DNA of 64,000 nt, from assembly GCA_003240775.1 (NCBI GenBank), contig QFNI01000004.1:60556-124555 (forward strand). The letters are read 5' to 3'. This DNA comes from Mesorhizobium amorphae. GTDB taxonomy: Bacteria > Pseudomonadota > Alphaproteobacteria > Rhizobiales > Rhizobiaceae. Under the pieces are notes generated by a model that saw only the letters and a list, made by a program, of their open reading frames with translations, was not told where the DNA came from and made no database searches. The position numbers were made by a program, and so were the translations under genes. Below, piece by piece: positions 22,053 through 31,121 of this stretch. The first letter of the stretch is position 1, and every line of letters begins with the position of its first letter.

Positions 22053-23732
22053 CTAGAACAGGCCTTCGATCTGGCCGTCGTCGTTCAGGAAGATCTTCTC
22101 GGAAGACGGCACCTTGGGCAGGCCGGGCATGGTCATGATCTCACCGCAGATCACCACCACGAAGCCGGCACCCGCCGACAGCCGCACCTCGCGCACCGGC
22201 ACGGTGTGCCCGGTCGGCGCGCCCCGAAGGTTGGGGTCGGTCGAGAACGAGTACTGCGTCTTCGCCATGCAGACCGGCAGGTGGCCGTAGCCGGCCTCTT
22301 CCCAGGTCTTGAGCTGGTCGCGGACGCTCTTGTCTGCGATCGCTTCCGAACCGCGATAGATGCGCTTCACGATGGTGTCGATCTTGTCGAACAGGCGCAT
22401 CTCGTCGGGGTAGAGCGGCGAGAACTGCGCGGTGCCGCCTTCGGCCAGCGCCACCACCTTGTGGGCGAGTTCCTCGATGCCGGCGGAGCCCTGCGCCCAG
22501 TGCTTGCACAGGATCGCTTCCGCGCCCTGCTCGGCCACGAACGCCTTCATGGCGGCGATCTCGGCGTCGGTGTCGGACACGAAGTGGTTCATGGCGACCA
22601 CCACCGGCACGCCGAACTGCTTCACGTTCTCGATGTGGCGGCCGAGGTTCGCGCAGCCCTTCTTGACGGCTTCGACGTTCTCCTGGCCGAGGTCTTCCTT
22701 CTTGACCCCGCCATTCATCTTCATGGCGCGCACGGTGGCCACGATCACGGCGGCTGCCGGCTTGAGGCCCGCCTTGCGGCACTTGATGTCGAAGAACTTC
22801 TCGGCACCGAGATCGGCGCCGAAGCCCGCTTCCGTCACCACATAGTCGGCGAGCTTCAGCGCGGTGGTGGTCGCCACCACCGAGTTGCAGCCATGCGCGA
22901 TGTTGGCGAACGGACCGCCATGCACGAAGGCCGGGTTATTCTCCAGCGTCTGCACGAGGTTGGGCTGCATCGCGTCCTTGAGCAGCACGGCCATCGCGCC
23001 GTCGGCCTTGAGGTCACGCGCATAGACCGGGCTCTTGTCGCGGCGATAGGCCACGATGATGTCGCCGAGCCGCTTCTTGAGGTCGTCGAGGTCGTTGGCG
23101 AGGCAGAGGATGGCCATCACTTCGGATGCCACCGTGATGTCGAAGCCGGCTTCGCGCGGGTAGCCGTTGGCGACGCCGCCAAGCGATGCCACGATCGAGC
23201 GCAGCGCGCGGTCGTTCATGTCCATCACGCGGCGCCAGGCCACGCGGCGGGTGTCGATCTGAAGCTCGTTGCCCCAGTAGATGTGGTTGTCGATCAGCGC
23301 GGAGAGAAGGTTGTGCGCCGTGGTGATGGCATGGAAGTCGCCGGTGAAGTGGAGGTTCATGTCCTCCATCGGCACCACCTGGCTGTAGCCGCCGCCCGCT
23401 GCACCACCCTTCACGCCGAAGTTCGGGCCGAGCGACGCCTCACGTATGCAGGTGATGGCCTTCTTGCCGATGCGGTTCAGGCCGTCGCCCAGGCCGACCG
23501 TGGTCGTGGTCTTGCCTTCGCCCGCGGGCGTCGGGTTGATGGCGGTCACCAGGATCAGCTTGCCGTCGGGCTTGCCGCGCTGCTCCTTGATGAATTCGGC
23601 GGAAATCTTCGCCTTGTCATGGCCGTAGGGCAGCAGGTGCTCGGCGGGAATGCCAAGCTTCTGGCCCACATCCATGATGGGTTTCTTTTTTGCGGCGCGC
23701 GCGATCTCGATGTCGGATTTGTACTCGGCCAT
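22053..23732 (-). CDS. fhs: Formate-tetrahydrofolate ligase
   Basis: A 559-residue cytoplasmic enzyme that makes 10-formyl-tetrahydrofolate from formate, ATP and THF. The nucleotide loop TPAGEGKTTTTVGL is at residues ~68-81; REASLGPNFGVKGGAAGGGY and FTGDFHAITTAHNLL are family signatures. Length is normal for the family. ATG at 23732 (MAEYKSDIEIA) is chosen over the longer open frame since it matches the family start and has GGGAGAAG-like sequence upstream. It stands as a single gene with its own terminator. Confidence 0.96.
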   Translation of the reverse strand: MAEYKSDIEIARAAKKKPIMDVGQKLGIPAEHLLPYGHDKAKISAEFIKEQRGKPDGKLILVTAINPTPAGEGKTTTTVGLGDGLNRIGKKAITCIREASLGPNFGVKGGAAGGGYSQVVPMEDMNLHFTGDFHAITTAHNLLSALIDNHIYWGNELQIDTRRVAWRRVMDMNDRALRSIVASLGGVANGYPREAGFDITVASEVMAILCLANDLDDLKKRLGDIIVAYRRDKSPVYARDLKADGAMAVLLKDAMQPNLVQTLENNPAFVHGGPFANIAHGCNSVVATTTALKLADYVVTEAGFGADLGAEKFFDIKCRKAGLKPAAAVIVATVRAMKMNGGVKKEDLGQENVEAVKKGCANLGRHIENVKQFGVPVVVAMNHFVSDTDAEIAAMKAFVAEQGAEAILCKHWAQGSAGIEELAHKVVALAEGGTAQFSPLYPDEMRLFDKIDTIVKRIYRGSEAIADKSVRDQLKTWEEAGYGHLPVCMAKTQYSFSTDPNLRGAPTGHTVPVREVRLSAGAGFVVVICGEIMTMPGLPKVPSSEKIFLNDDGQIEGLF

Positions 23733-23779
23733 GAACCCTTCTCCCGTTCCCCTCGGTGAAGATAGTTGAACTAGCGGAA

Positions 23780-23804
23780 AATCGGCTGGAGTGAAAGGCC
23801 GATT
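23780..23804 (-). other. Hairpin upstream of fhs
   Basis: AATCGGC and GCCGATT form a 7-bp stem with an 11-base loop, followed by TT on the minus strand. It may end transcripts entering from the upstream operon or form part of the fhs leader. The rest of the 252-base gap shows nothing recognisable. Confidence 0.35.
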
Positions 23805-23984
23805 GCGAAGCTGTAGCGCCTCTGCTCTCGCCCCCAATGCGCCGAAAGCGACAGCCCAGGTCGGCTGCACGGCGCTGGGCCGCGCGATCCCACCCTCATC
23901 CACGCGACCTGCCCGCCCGAACCGCGGCCGGAAGGCGTCCGGGCGCGCGAGCCGAAGCGGAATCCGCGAATCAGGCGAGGCCGT

Positions 23985-25166
23985 TCAGCGGTCGAGAACC
24001 TGCCGGATCTCCTCCAGGATCGCACCCACCTGCAGCACGTAGGCACTCATGGTCGCCAGATGCGACGGCATGAAGACGCTGTCTTCCGCGCCGTTGGAGA
24101 TGATCGCCGGCTGCACCTGGCCCGCGCGGTTGAGCTGGCTTTCGAGGCGCGTCCAGAGCTGGGAAAGGCCGCGCTGGGCGATCACGTCGCGGAAGTCGGC
24201 ATGTGCTGCATGCATCACGCCGTTGTAGCCGTAGAGTTGGCCATAGGCGAACCAGTAGCGGTCGTCGGCGCGCGTGTCGAACCAGCCGCCATTGTAGTTC
24301 TCCGAGCGGTCGCGCAGGATCGCGGCCGTCGCGCCCAGATCGTTCGACACGCGGTCGATGAAGCGCGCGAGGTTGTCCGCGCGCGCGTCGAACACCGCCT
24401 CGCAGCGCTCGAGCCGCGTGTTGAAGGCGCGAAGTGCGGTGATTGCGTTGCGGTAGTAGGCGGGCGTCGGCGTGGTCAGCCAGGGCGGCGTGGTGATCAG
24501 GTACCAGGTCTCCTCGTCGAACTGGAGATCGCCGCGCGCCTGCTGGAGGTCGTTATCGATGGAGGAGGTCGCGCGCACGCGGCCCAGCACTTCCACCAGT
24601 TCCGTCGAGGTGCGCCGCGCCGCCTGGTTCACGCCGCGCTGGAAGGACGCCTTGTTGTCGAAAAAGGGCGTGCGGTCCCAGTCGAGGCCGAAGAGGCCGA
24701 GTTTGTAGAGGATCATCGACGACACCCAGGGGTTCTGGTTGACGTTGAAGTCCACGAGGTCGGCGGTCACCCGCACGGTTTCCGAGCGCAGGCATGTGCG
24801 GGCCGCGCCCTCGCCGGTTGCGGCCTGGGCGGCCGCTGCGGGTGCCGCTTCCCCGGTCTCGGGCACCACGGTCTGGCCCACGGGCTGGCCCGCATCGCCG
24901 CCTGTGCCTTGCGCGCTCAGCCCGTATGCGCTGGCATAAGCGGGGTCGAAATTCGTCCAGCGCTGGGTGGTCCAGAAGAAGTAGCCGTAGAGTGCGACGA
25001 GCGCGAGCAGCGCCACGCCCACCACGCTCCGCAGGATCCAGCCGCGCTGCTGATACCAGCGCCCCGCCCACAGGAAGGGCAGGAGCAGGATGCCGATCAC
25101 CCACCCCACGCCGCGGCCGATCCAGACGAAGAGCTGGGTCACGAAATTGATGATGGGATCGAGCAT
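23985..25166 (-). CDS. DUF2333 family membrane protein (last gene of AAA operon)
   Basis: A 393-residue protein with two N-terminal membrane helices (IINFVTQLFVWIGRGVGWVI and WILRSVVGVALLALVALYGY, residues ~5-65), an Ala/Gly/Thr-rich linker (~85-120), and a C-terminal domain starting near CLRSETVRVTADLVDFNVNQ. The segment FNVNQNPWVSSMILYKLGLF followed by DWDRTPFFDNKASFQRGV fits DUF2333. The body is helical and probably periplasmic. ATG at 25166 directly precedes the first helix. It follows the 428-residue gene by 14 bases, so it belongs to the five-gene operon. Function unknown. Confidence 0.8.
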   Translation of the reverse strand: MLDPIINFVTQLFVWIGRGVGWVIGILLLPFLWAGRWYQQRGWILRSVVGVALLALVALYGYFFWTTQRWTNFDPAYASAYGLSAQGTGGDAGQPVGQTVVPETGEAAPAAAAQAATGEGAARTCLRSETVRVTADLVDFNVNQNPWVSSMILYKLGLFGLDWDRTPFFDNKASFQRGVNQAARRTSTELVEVLGRVRATSSIDNDLQQARGDLQFDEETWYLITTPPWLTTPTPAYYRNAITALRAFNTRLERCEAVFDARADNLARFIDRVSNDLGATAAILRDRSENYNGGWFDTRADDRYWFAYGQLYGYNGVMHAAHADFRDVIAQRGLSQLWTRLESQLNRAGQVQPAIISNGAEDSVFMPSHLATMSAYVLQVGAILEEIRQVLDR

Positions 25167-25180
25167 GGTGGTCCCCGCCT

Positions 25181-26467
25181 TCAGCCTGCGAGCCCGAAGA
25201 GCCGGGCGCGAAACCCTTCGCGGTCCTTGAGATATGAGTTCTTGAGAACGGCCACAACCTCGGCGCGGCGGTTCGGCGTCATGGCCTCGTATTCCCCGTA
25301 GAAGCCCTGCTTGTTGAACAGGTAGCGGCTCACGAAGTCGTCGGGCACGAAGTCCGAGATCAGCCGGTTCACGAGCCATGCGTCGGGGTGGTCGGGCTTG
25401 GCGCGCACCACCAGGAAGCGCCGGGCCGGCTCGATCTGGTCGACGCGCACCTGGCCGTCTTGCGCAAGCTGCCGCTTGATGCCGTTCAGAAACGGAACGG
25501 TGCCCTCGTCCGCCACGAGGCGCGCATTCGCCTGAAGCCAGGTCTGAAGCCAGATGCGGTCGAGGTTCGCGCGGTCGCGATCCGGCTCGGCGCGCGCGAG
25601 CACGCCCCGCACCGCCATTTCCGCGCGATGCTCCAGAAAGCCCGACTGCTCGATCCAGGTGCCGCGCGGCAATTCGATCCGGCCGGAAGACAGCAGAAAG
25701 GAAAACACCCGCTCGGGATCGCTGCGCGAGAGGTAGGAAACCTGCCAGGGCCGCGAGCGGCGGAAGCCCGGCGCGTCGGGGTCGCTGATCACGGTGGTCT
25801 GGTCGCGGTCGATGAAGACGTAGAGCCCGCCGAAATGGCTCGTCCAGTAGGCGTTGTGGCGGAAGATCACCTGGTCGGGAACGAGCGCGTTCTCACGGAT
25901 GTCGCCCGTGACCTTGGCCAGCTCCACCATGCGCTGGAGCATCGCTTCGTCGCGCCACGCATCCGGCTCGCGCTTGAGCCGGTCGGCCAGCCGCCCGAGC
26001 TCGGCCGCCTTGCCCAGCACGTCCTCGGCCGACAGCACGCGGAACTCGACCTGGTTGATCGAAAGGAGGTCGTCGATGGTCTCGACCTTGGCGACGGAAT
26101 CCTCGATCTCGCCGAAGATCACGTCCTTGATGGTCAGCGCGTCGATCGCGCGTCGGTTGCCCGAAAAGAACTCGAACAACAGGTCCGGCGTGTTGGAGAA
26201 CGCCGTGTGAACGACGGGCAGCGACGCCTGCGCGGGCGTCAGGATGATGAAGCGCCGGTTGACCTGGCCGGGGTCGAGATAATGCGGATCGCCCAGTTCC
26301 TCCGCGATCTCCGGCGAAAAGCCCGAGCGGTCGATGGTGAAGGTCGCAAGCTTCGTGCCGGGCAGCCCGAAGGCGTGAAGCGCCTTGTTGTAGCGCTCCA
26401 CCAGATGCGGCTCGGACACGCCGAGAAGCCGCCCATAGATCAGCTCGTTGTCGCGCAGGAGGTCCAT
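25181..26467 (-). CDS. Conserved protein of unknown function (DUF6638-like) in AAA operon
   Basis: A 428-residue soluble protein without signal peptide or membrane segment. It begins MDLLRDNELIYGRLLGVSEP and has a mixed alpha/beta pattern, including FIILTPAQASLPVVHTAFSN and VIFRHNAYWTSHFGGLYVFI. I recall similar proteins labelled DUF6638 in Rhizobiales but could not check. No catalytic motif is evident. It lies 50 bases after the AAA ATPase gene and 14 bases before DUF2333, which argues for a common process. Confidence 0.7.
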   Translation of the reverse strand: MDLLRDNELIYGRLLGVSEPHLVERYNKALHAFGLPGTKLATFTIDRSGFSPEIAEELGDPHYLDPGQVNRRFIILTPAQASLPVVHTAFSNTPDLLFEFFSGNRRAIDALTIKDVIFGEIEDSVAKVETIDDLLSINQVEFRVLSAEDVLGKAAELGRLADRLKREPDAWRDEAMLQRMVELAKVTGDIRENALVPDQVIFRHNAYWTSHFGGLYVFIDRDQTTVISDPDAPGFRRSRPWQVSYLSRSDPERVFSFLLSSGRIELPRGTWIEQSGFLEHRAEMAVRGVLARAEPDRDRANLDRIWLQTWLQANARLVADEGTVPFLNGIKRQLAQDGQVRVDQIEPARRFLVVRAKPDHPDAWLVNRLISDFVPDDFVSRYLFNKQGFYGEYEAMTPNRRAEVVAVLKNSYLKDREGFRARLFGLAG

Positions 26468-26517
26468 CTCAGGCGCTCCCCATCAGGCAACAGAAGCGCG
26501 GGCGCTGCGCGAAGCCC

Positions 26518-28428
26518 TCACGCATCCCACTTGCCTTCGCGCTTCAAGGTTTCCATCTCGCGGCCCGCGCGCTCGCGCAGCCGCGCGTCCCGCAGCATCT
26601 TTTGCACGGCCGCGTCGTCCGAACGGTCGGCATAGCGGAATTCGGAATCGGCGTAGCGGTTGATCTCCTCGATGGCCATCTCCATCGTAAACGGCTTGCG
26701 CAGTTCCGCGATCATCGCCTTCTTGGTCTCGTAGTCCTTGGCCGTGAAGGCGTCGGGGCTCTCGAACCATGCGTCGGGCAGTTCGATGTCGAGCGCGCGC
26801 ATCTTGATGGCGTCCGTCACGTTCTTCACCGCGCGGCCCGTGAAGCGGGGCTCGGCCTCCTTGATGCGGAAGAGATAGGTGCCGATGTCCGACAGGGTCT
26901 CGGGCGGGCCTTCCTCGCTCACGAGGCGCTCGAACACGCGCGCCAGCCCCTCTTCCTGCGGCTTGGCGTGGTCGGCATAGGCTCGGCTGACCGCGCGCTT
27001 CACCTCCTGCGCGGCATAAAGGTCGTGTTCCCCGAGCGGGATCTGGTGGTTCTTGCCGGCCAGCAGCACGAAGATGTCGATATAGTCGTCGCGCGTCTGC
27101 GGCCCGTCCACCAGCCAGCGGGCGCCCGCGCGCTGGCGCAGCGCGTCGTCCACGTTCTCGGGGTAGTTGGAGAACATACCGAACGAGCAGTTGCCGCGCA
27201 CAACGGTCGAAGCGCCGGAAAACGCCTCCATCAGCACGCCCGTGATTTCCTGCTGGCCCGCGGATGCCCTGTCGTCCGAGCGCTTGGCCGCCACCTGGTC
27301 GATGTCGTCCACCGTGCCGAAGCCGATCGCGCGGGGATTGAGCACGTTCTCCACGAACTGCCGGCAGTTCTGCCCGGACTTGCCCTGATAGGACGAGATC
27401 TGGTCGACGCCGAAATTCTCGTAGTGAAACGGAAAGCCCGCCATCTTGCAGTAGTCGTTCAGAAGCCCCGCCACCATCTGGATCAGCGTGGTCTTGCCCG
27501 TGCCGGGCGAGCCGTCGCCGATGAAGGTGAAGAGAAAGCCGCCCAGTTCCACGAAGGGGTTGAGCTGGCGGTCGAAGTCGTAGGCCATCATCATCTTGGC
27601 GAGCTTCACCGCCTGGTATTTGGCGATGTGGTTGCCGACGACCTCCTGGGGCGTCTTGAAGGTCATCACCAGCGGCTTGGTTCTGGCCGAGGGCGCGACG
27701 TCGAAGCCGTCCAGCGTGAAGTCGTCGGCCTCCACGCGCAGGTGCGCGTTCTCGAAGGGGCCGAGCCCGTCGAACCGGCTCTTGCGCTGGAGCAGGCCGG
27801 CGATGGCCCCTTGCGCGAAGCTCTTGGTGCGCGAGGCGAGCGCCGCCTCGTCGGGCGCGCCCTTGAGCGCGCCGTCCAATCCCGCCACCAGCGATTTCAG
27901 CGCGTCGAGCGGCGTGTCGAACAGGTAGTCCGGCTCGGGCGGGTCGTTGCCCTCCTCGGCGCCCGCCTCGGTCATGCGCAGGAGGTAGGACAGAAAGGCG
28001 AAGGCCGCGACATAGGCCGAGGCCGAGAGCAGGCGGCGGAAGCGCACGCCGCTCTCGCCTTCGAGCGGCGCCCGCATGTTCTGCGCCTGCAGCGCTTCGA
28101 GATCGGAGGAGCGCGCAAACGTGTCGGAGACGGCCAGCGCGATGGCCAGGCCGCGCCGGGCGCGAAACAGCGCCGTGTGCTGCCCGATCCCCATCAGCGG
28201 GTCCTCGGGCCGGATGGCGGCCACCGTGCGGGAAAGCTCCACCTCGCGCGTGCGCCGCACCCCGCCGGTCGCCACCGGCGACACGAAACGCCGGTTGGTG
28301 CCGGCAAGTGCTGTCGGTGCGCGCGCGGCGGAATCCTCCAGCACCACGGCGCGCGTGATCAGCCCCTGCGCGGTCGCGCGGTGCTTTTCGATGTCGCTTT
28401 CGGGGATCAGCGTCAGGCCGGTATCCAT
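26518..28428 (-). CDS. AAA family ATPase of the unknown five-gene operon
   Basis: A 636-residue ATPase. Residues 1-250 are a helical N-terminal domain without a recognised motif; the AAA core follows with Walker A FIGDGSPGTGKTTL (residues ~303-315), Walker B AIGFGTVDDIDQV (~367-379, with Asp-Asp in place of the usual Asp-Glu) and an arginine-bearing region DDALRQRAGARWLVDGPQTR. The C-terminal 150 residues form a helical lid (FTGRAVKNVTDAIKMRALDI). No protease or nuclease domain is fused, so it likely remodels a partner, perhaps the products of neighbouring genes. It could be MoxR-like in role, but no VWA protein is present. Confidence 0.85.
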   Translation of the reverse strand: MDTGLTLIPESDIEKHRATAQGLITRAVVLEDSAARAPTALAGTNRRFVSPVATGGVRRTREVELSRTVAAIRPEDPLMGIGQHTALFRARRGLAIALAVSDTFARSSDLEALQAQNMRAPLEGESGVRFRRLLSASAYVAAFAFLSYLLRMTEAGAEEGNDPPEPDYLFDTPLDALKSLVAGLDGALKGAPDEAALASRTKSFAQGAIAGLLQRKSRFDGLGPFENAHLRVEADDFTLDGFDVAPSARTKPLVMTFKTPQEVVGNHIAKYQAVKLAKMMMAYDFDRQLNPFVELGGFLFTFIGDGSPGTGKTTLIQMVAGLLNDYCKMAGFPFHYENFGVDQISSYQGKSGQNCRQFVENVLNPRAIGFGTVDDIDQVAAKRSDDRASAGQQEITGVLMEAFSGASTVVRGNCSFGMFSNYPENVDDALRQRAGARWLVDGPQTRDDYIDIFVLLAGKNHQIPLGEHDLYAAQEVKRAVSRAYADHAKPQEEGLARVFERLVSEEGPPETLSDIGTYLFRIKEAEPRFTGRAVKNVTDAIKMRALDIELPDAWFESPDAFTAKDYETKKAMIAELRKPFTMEMAIEEINRYADSEFRYADRSDDAAVQKMLRDARLRERAGREMETLKREGKWDA

Positions 28429-28473
28429 CCGCGCTCCTTCGTTGCTTGTTCGCGTCGTCCCGCCGGGAAACGC

Positions 28474-29616
28474 TCAGACGTCGGAGATCACCTGATCGCC
28501 CGACAGGATGTGCACCTTGTAACCGCTGAAGATCTTGGCCGCTTCGCCAGAAGCGTAAAGCGCCTGATAGGCCTCGTGCGGCACGAGCGCGTGCTTCTCA
28601 TAGGCCGAGACGCCCTGCCGCGCGCCTTCGGGGTCGCTCGTCTCGATGTGGAACTGCTCGCTCGACGGCTCGCTCGACCACAGTCCGCGCCGCCCGGCCT
28701 TCTCGCCGATCGAGAACACTTCCTGCATCGTCCAGGTGAGAAGCCACGCGCCCTCGGGCCGCCGCACCTTGCTCAGCACCTCGGACACGATCGAATTGTT
28801 TTCCGTCAGCCCCGCGCCGTAGAAGGGCCCGAGCACGAAGCGGCGAAGCTGCTTGGGGTGCAGCGTGGGAAAATCCTTGTCGCAGTTGCCCGCGATCGTG
28901 ACGGGCGAAAGCGTGTAGGCCGAGTTCTTGGCCGTCCAGTCGTCGAAGGGAAGCGCAAGCTCCGGGTTGAGTAGGCCCTCCACCGGCAGGGGAATCTCCA
29001 CTTTCGTGTTGAGCTTGCCGTCGCCGTCCACCAGCTGGCGCACCATGTCGGGCGAGGAATCCTCGACCGTCAGCATATAGACGAGCGGCAGATTGGCGGT
29101 TCCGTCGAAGCTCGCCCAGTGGACGACATAGAGCGGCCGGCCCGTCTTGGGGTTGGTGGAAACGCGCACGGTGCGCGCGAGCGTCAGCGGCCCGAAGACC
29201 TGCCCCTCCTTCACGCGCTGGAGGTAGAGCCGCTCGGCCATCGATTGCCGCAGCGCGGAGGGAAACGCCTTCTGGCGGAGAATGAAGTCCGCCATCTCGT
29301 CGCGCAGCGCCTGCGGCTCGGGAATGGCGCCCAGCCGCTTGTCGGCCGTCCGGCGGTCGCTTTCCAGCTCCAGCACGGTCTGGAACACGGGGAACCCGCT
29401 TTCCGCGCGGTTGATGCGGAAGCTCTGGGCGAAGTCGAGCCGGTCGCGCCAGCACAGGAAAGAGCGTTGCAGCCGCTCCAGATGCTCGCCCACCACGGCC
29501 GCCACGAGATCGTGGCGCTGCACCGTTCGGTCGTCGCGCAAAAAGATGCCGAGCCCGGCCAGCGCGGCATCCACCGCCCGGAAATAGCGGTCGGCGGTTT
29601 CGCGTTCGGGCGTCAT
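28474..29616 (-). CDS. Conserved protein of unknown function in AAA operon
   Basis: A 380-residue soluble protein, beginning MTPERETADRYFRAVDAALA. The N-terminal ~130 residues are helical (GEHLERLQRSFLCWRDRLDF); the rest is beta-rich (RTVRVSTNPKTGRPLYVVHW, YMLTVEDSSPDMVRQLVDGD, VTIAGNCDKDFPTLHPKQLR). No known motif. It ends 45 bases before the AAA ATPase gene. A pair of inverted type A repeats separates it from the upstream coiled-coil gene. I could not place it in a family with certainty. Confidence 0.7.
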   Translation of the reverse strand: MTPERETADRYFRAVDAALAGLGIFLRDDRTVQRHDLVAAVVGEHLERLQRSFLCWRDRLDFAQSFRINRAESGFPVFQTVLELESDRRTADKRLGAIPEPQALRDEMADFILRQKAFPSALRQSMAERLYLQRVKEGQVFGPLTLARTVRVSTNPKTGRPLYVVHWASFDGTANLPLVYMLTVEDSSPDMVRQLVDGDGKLNTKVEIPLPVEGLLNPELALPFDDWTAKNSAYTLSPVTIAGNCDKDFPTLHPKQLRRFVLGPFYGAGLTENNSIVSEVLSKVRRPEGAWLLTWTMQEVFSIGEKAGRRGLWSSEPSSEQFHIETSDPEGARQGVSAYEKHALVPHEAYQALYASGEAAKIFSGYKVHILSGDQVISDV

Positions 29617-29649
29617 GCTGACACCGAACTTACGTGAAAACCTTTCCGT

Positions 29650-29757
29650 CCCCCTCCCCCCTGAGGGGAGGGGTGAGGGGTGGGGGTGAACTGAATGACA
29701 GGATGAGCGGTGGAGGTGTTACCCCCACCCTGTATCCCTCCCCTCAAGGGGGAGGGA
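29650..29757. repeat. Inverted pair of type A palindromic repeats
   Basis: Two G/C palindromes, 29650-29686 and 29722-29757, in opposite orientation separated by 35 unrelated bases, in the 179-base gap between the coiled-coil gene and the next operon gene. The plus strand of the first copy has four runs of four to five G (loops A, TGA, T). On transcription the pair could fold into one long hairpin. Confidence 0.75.
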
Positions 29758-29795
29758 GGGCGTCGACGTGGGCGCATCGCTTTTGCCGCCGTCGC

Positions 29796-30884
29796 TCAGG
29801 ACTGCACGTAATTCGCCGAATTGTGCTTGTCCAAGACCTCCGCGAACCGGCGTTCGAAGGCGTCGTCCGCCAGCTTCTTGCGGCGCTGGATATCGGCCGA
29901 CGCCACCATGTTCTTCTCGTGCAGCTCGAGCAGATCGCCGATATGCTTCTGCGACGCCGCGCCGATCCCCGCCATCGTCTCCTCGGCGGTCGTGTCGACC
30001 TGCGTGCCCAGCGTGTTGATCTTGTGCGCCACGTCCTGCTGCGCGGCCGTCTTCAAGCTGTCCTCCAGCGCCTTGTAGAGGACGATGCGCTGCTCGGTGT
30101 CGATGGTCAGCTTGTTGATCAGCGTGTTCTGCGCGGCGATCTGATTGTTGAGCGAATCCACGAAGGTCTGGAACATCGAGGTGTAGCGCTCAAGCGTCTG
30201 GCTTTCCGCCAGAAGCTCCTGCTCCTTGGCTTGGCGCTCGTTGTATTCGGTCGCGAGCTTCGAGCGCTGGCCTTCGAGCTCTGTGCGCTCGGTCTGGTTG
30301 GTGGAGGCCGAAATCTTGTTCTCGATGTCGAGCAGCTGCGGGTTGATCTCCTCGATCCGCTTCTGGGTCGCGGTCAGGTTCTCGATGGTCTTCTTGCGCC
30401 GCTCGATCACGCCGGCAAGGCTCGTCTCGGAGGTCTTGTAGCGCTCGTCGAGAATGCTCTTCTGGCTCTTCAGGATGCCGACGATGGTGTCGGACTTGGC
30501 CAGCAGCTCTTGCAGGTTGCCCGCGAGCGACATGTTGCGCACCCGGTCCGTGCGCATGCGCTGCTTCGACTGCTCGGAGAACATGCCCACGAAGGTTTCC
30601 CAGCTCGTGAAGCTCTTCATGCTCTCGAATTCGGTGCCGAACGAGTTGGTGGCGTCCTCGAGCCCGATGATCAGGTCGGCGATGTTGGCTTCCATCGTCT
30701 TTTGCTGGTTGATCACGTCCTGGATGCGGGCGTTCTCGATGTCGAACTCGGCATTGCCGATCTTGGCGTCCGTCTGGGCGAACTTGTCGAGCAGCGAGGT
30801 GGACTGGTCGATCTTCGCCCGCATGGCCTCGACCTCGGCACGCGTCTTGGCGATCTCGGCATCGATGGTCTGCATGTTGGCCAT
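29796..30884 (-). CDS. Coiled-coil protein, first gene of the AAA operon
   Basis: A 362-residue, almost wholly alpha-helical protein, rich in Glu, Gln, Lys and Thr and poor in Pro, with long heptad-like stretches (TIDAEIAKTRAEVEAMRAKI, ENLTATQKRIEEINPQLLDI, VDSLNNQIAAQNTLINKLTI). No membrane segment or signal. The helical C-terminal half (SLKTAAQQDVAHKINTLGTQ...) is loosely like TelA/KlaA toxic-anion-resistance proteins; this is a weak resemblance only. It probably forms a structural or scaffold partner for the downstream ATPase. Start ATG 30884 (MANMQTID), upstream of which is the divergent choline transport operon. Confidence 0.75.
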   Translation of the reverse strand: MANMQTIDAEIAKTRAEVEAMRAKIDQSTSLLDKFAQTDAKIGNAEFDIENARIQDVINQQKTMEANIADLIIGLEDATNSFGTEFESMKSFTSWETFVGMFSEQSKQRMRTDRVRNMSLAGNLQELLAKSDTIVGILKSQKSILDERYKTSETSLAGVIERRKKTIENLTATQKRIEEINPQLLDIENKISASTNQTERTELEGQRSKLATEYNERQAKEQELLAESQTLERYTSMFQTFVDSLNNQIAAQNTLINKLTIDTEQRIVLYKALEDSLKTAAQQDVAHKINTLGTQVDTTAEETMAGIGAASQKHIGDLLELHEKNMVASADIQRRKKLADDAFERRFAEVLDKHNSANYVQS

Positions 30885-31121
30885 GGCGTTTCCCCTGTCT
30901 CTCGCTCATCCCGCAAGCGCGGGGAATATAGGGAGGAGGGGTGGGGATGGAAAGGCGAGCGAGGCGAGAGGCGGGTGCCGTGGCGCTCCCCACGAGCCCG
31001 CGCACCGGCCTCCGGCACCGCCGAATGGCGTATCCGCTTGCCGCAGCGCTTGAAACACCGGCAAAATGATGTTTGCTTCGCACCTTCCGCGGCAGGCTCG
31101 TTGCGCCGCGACGCTTGGGAG

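Noticed and set aside
22206..23759. 517-codon frame opposite fhs
   Set aside because: Antisense shadow with His/Arg/Val-rich composition only.
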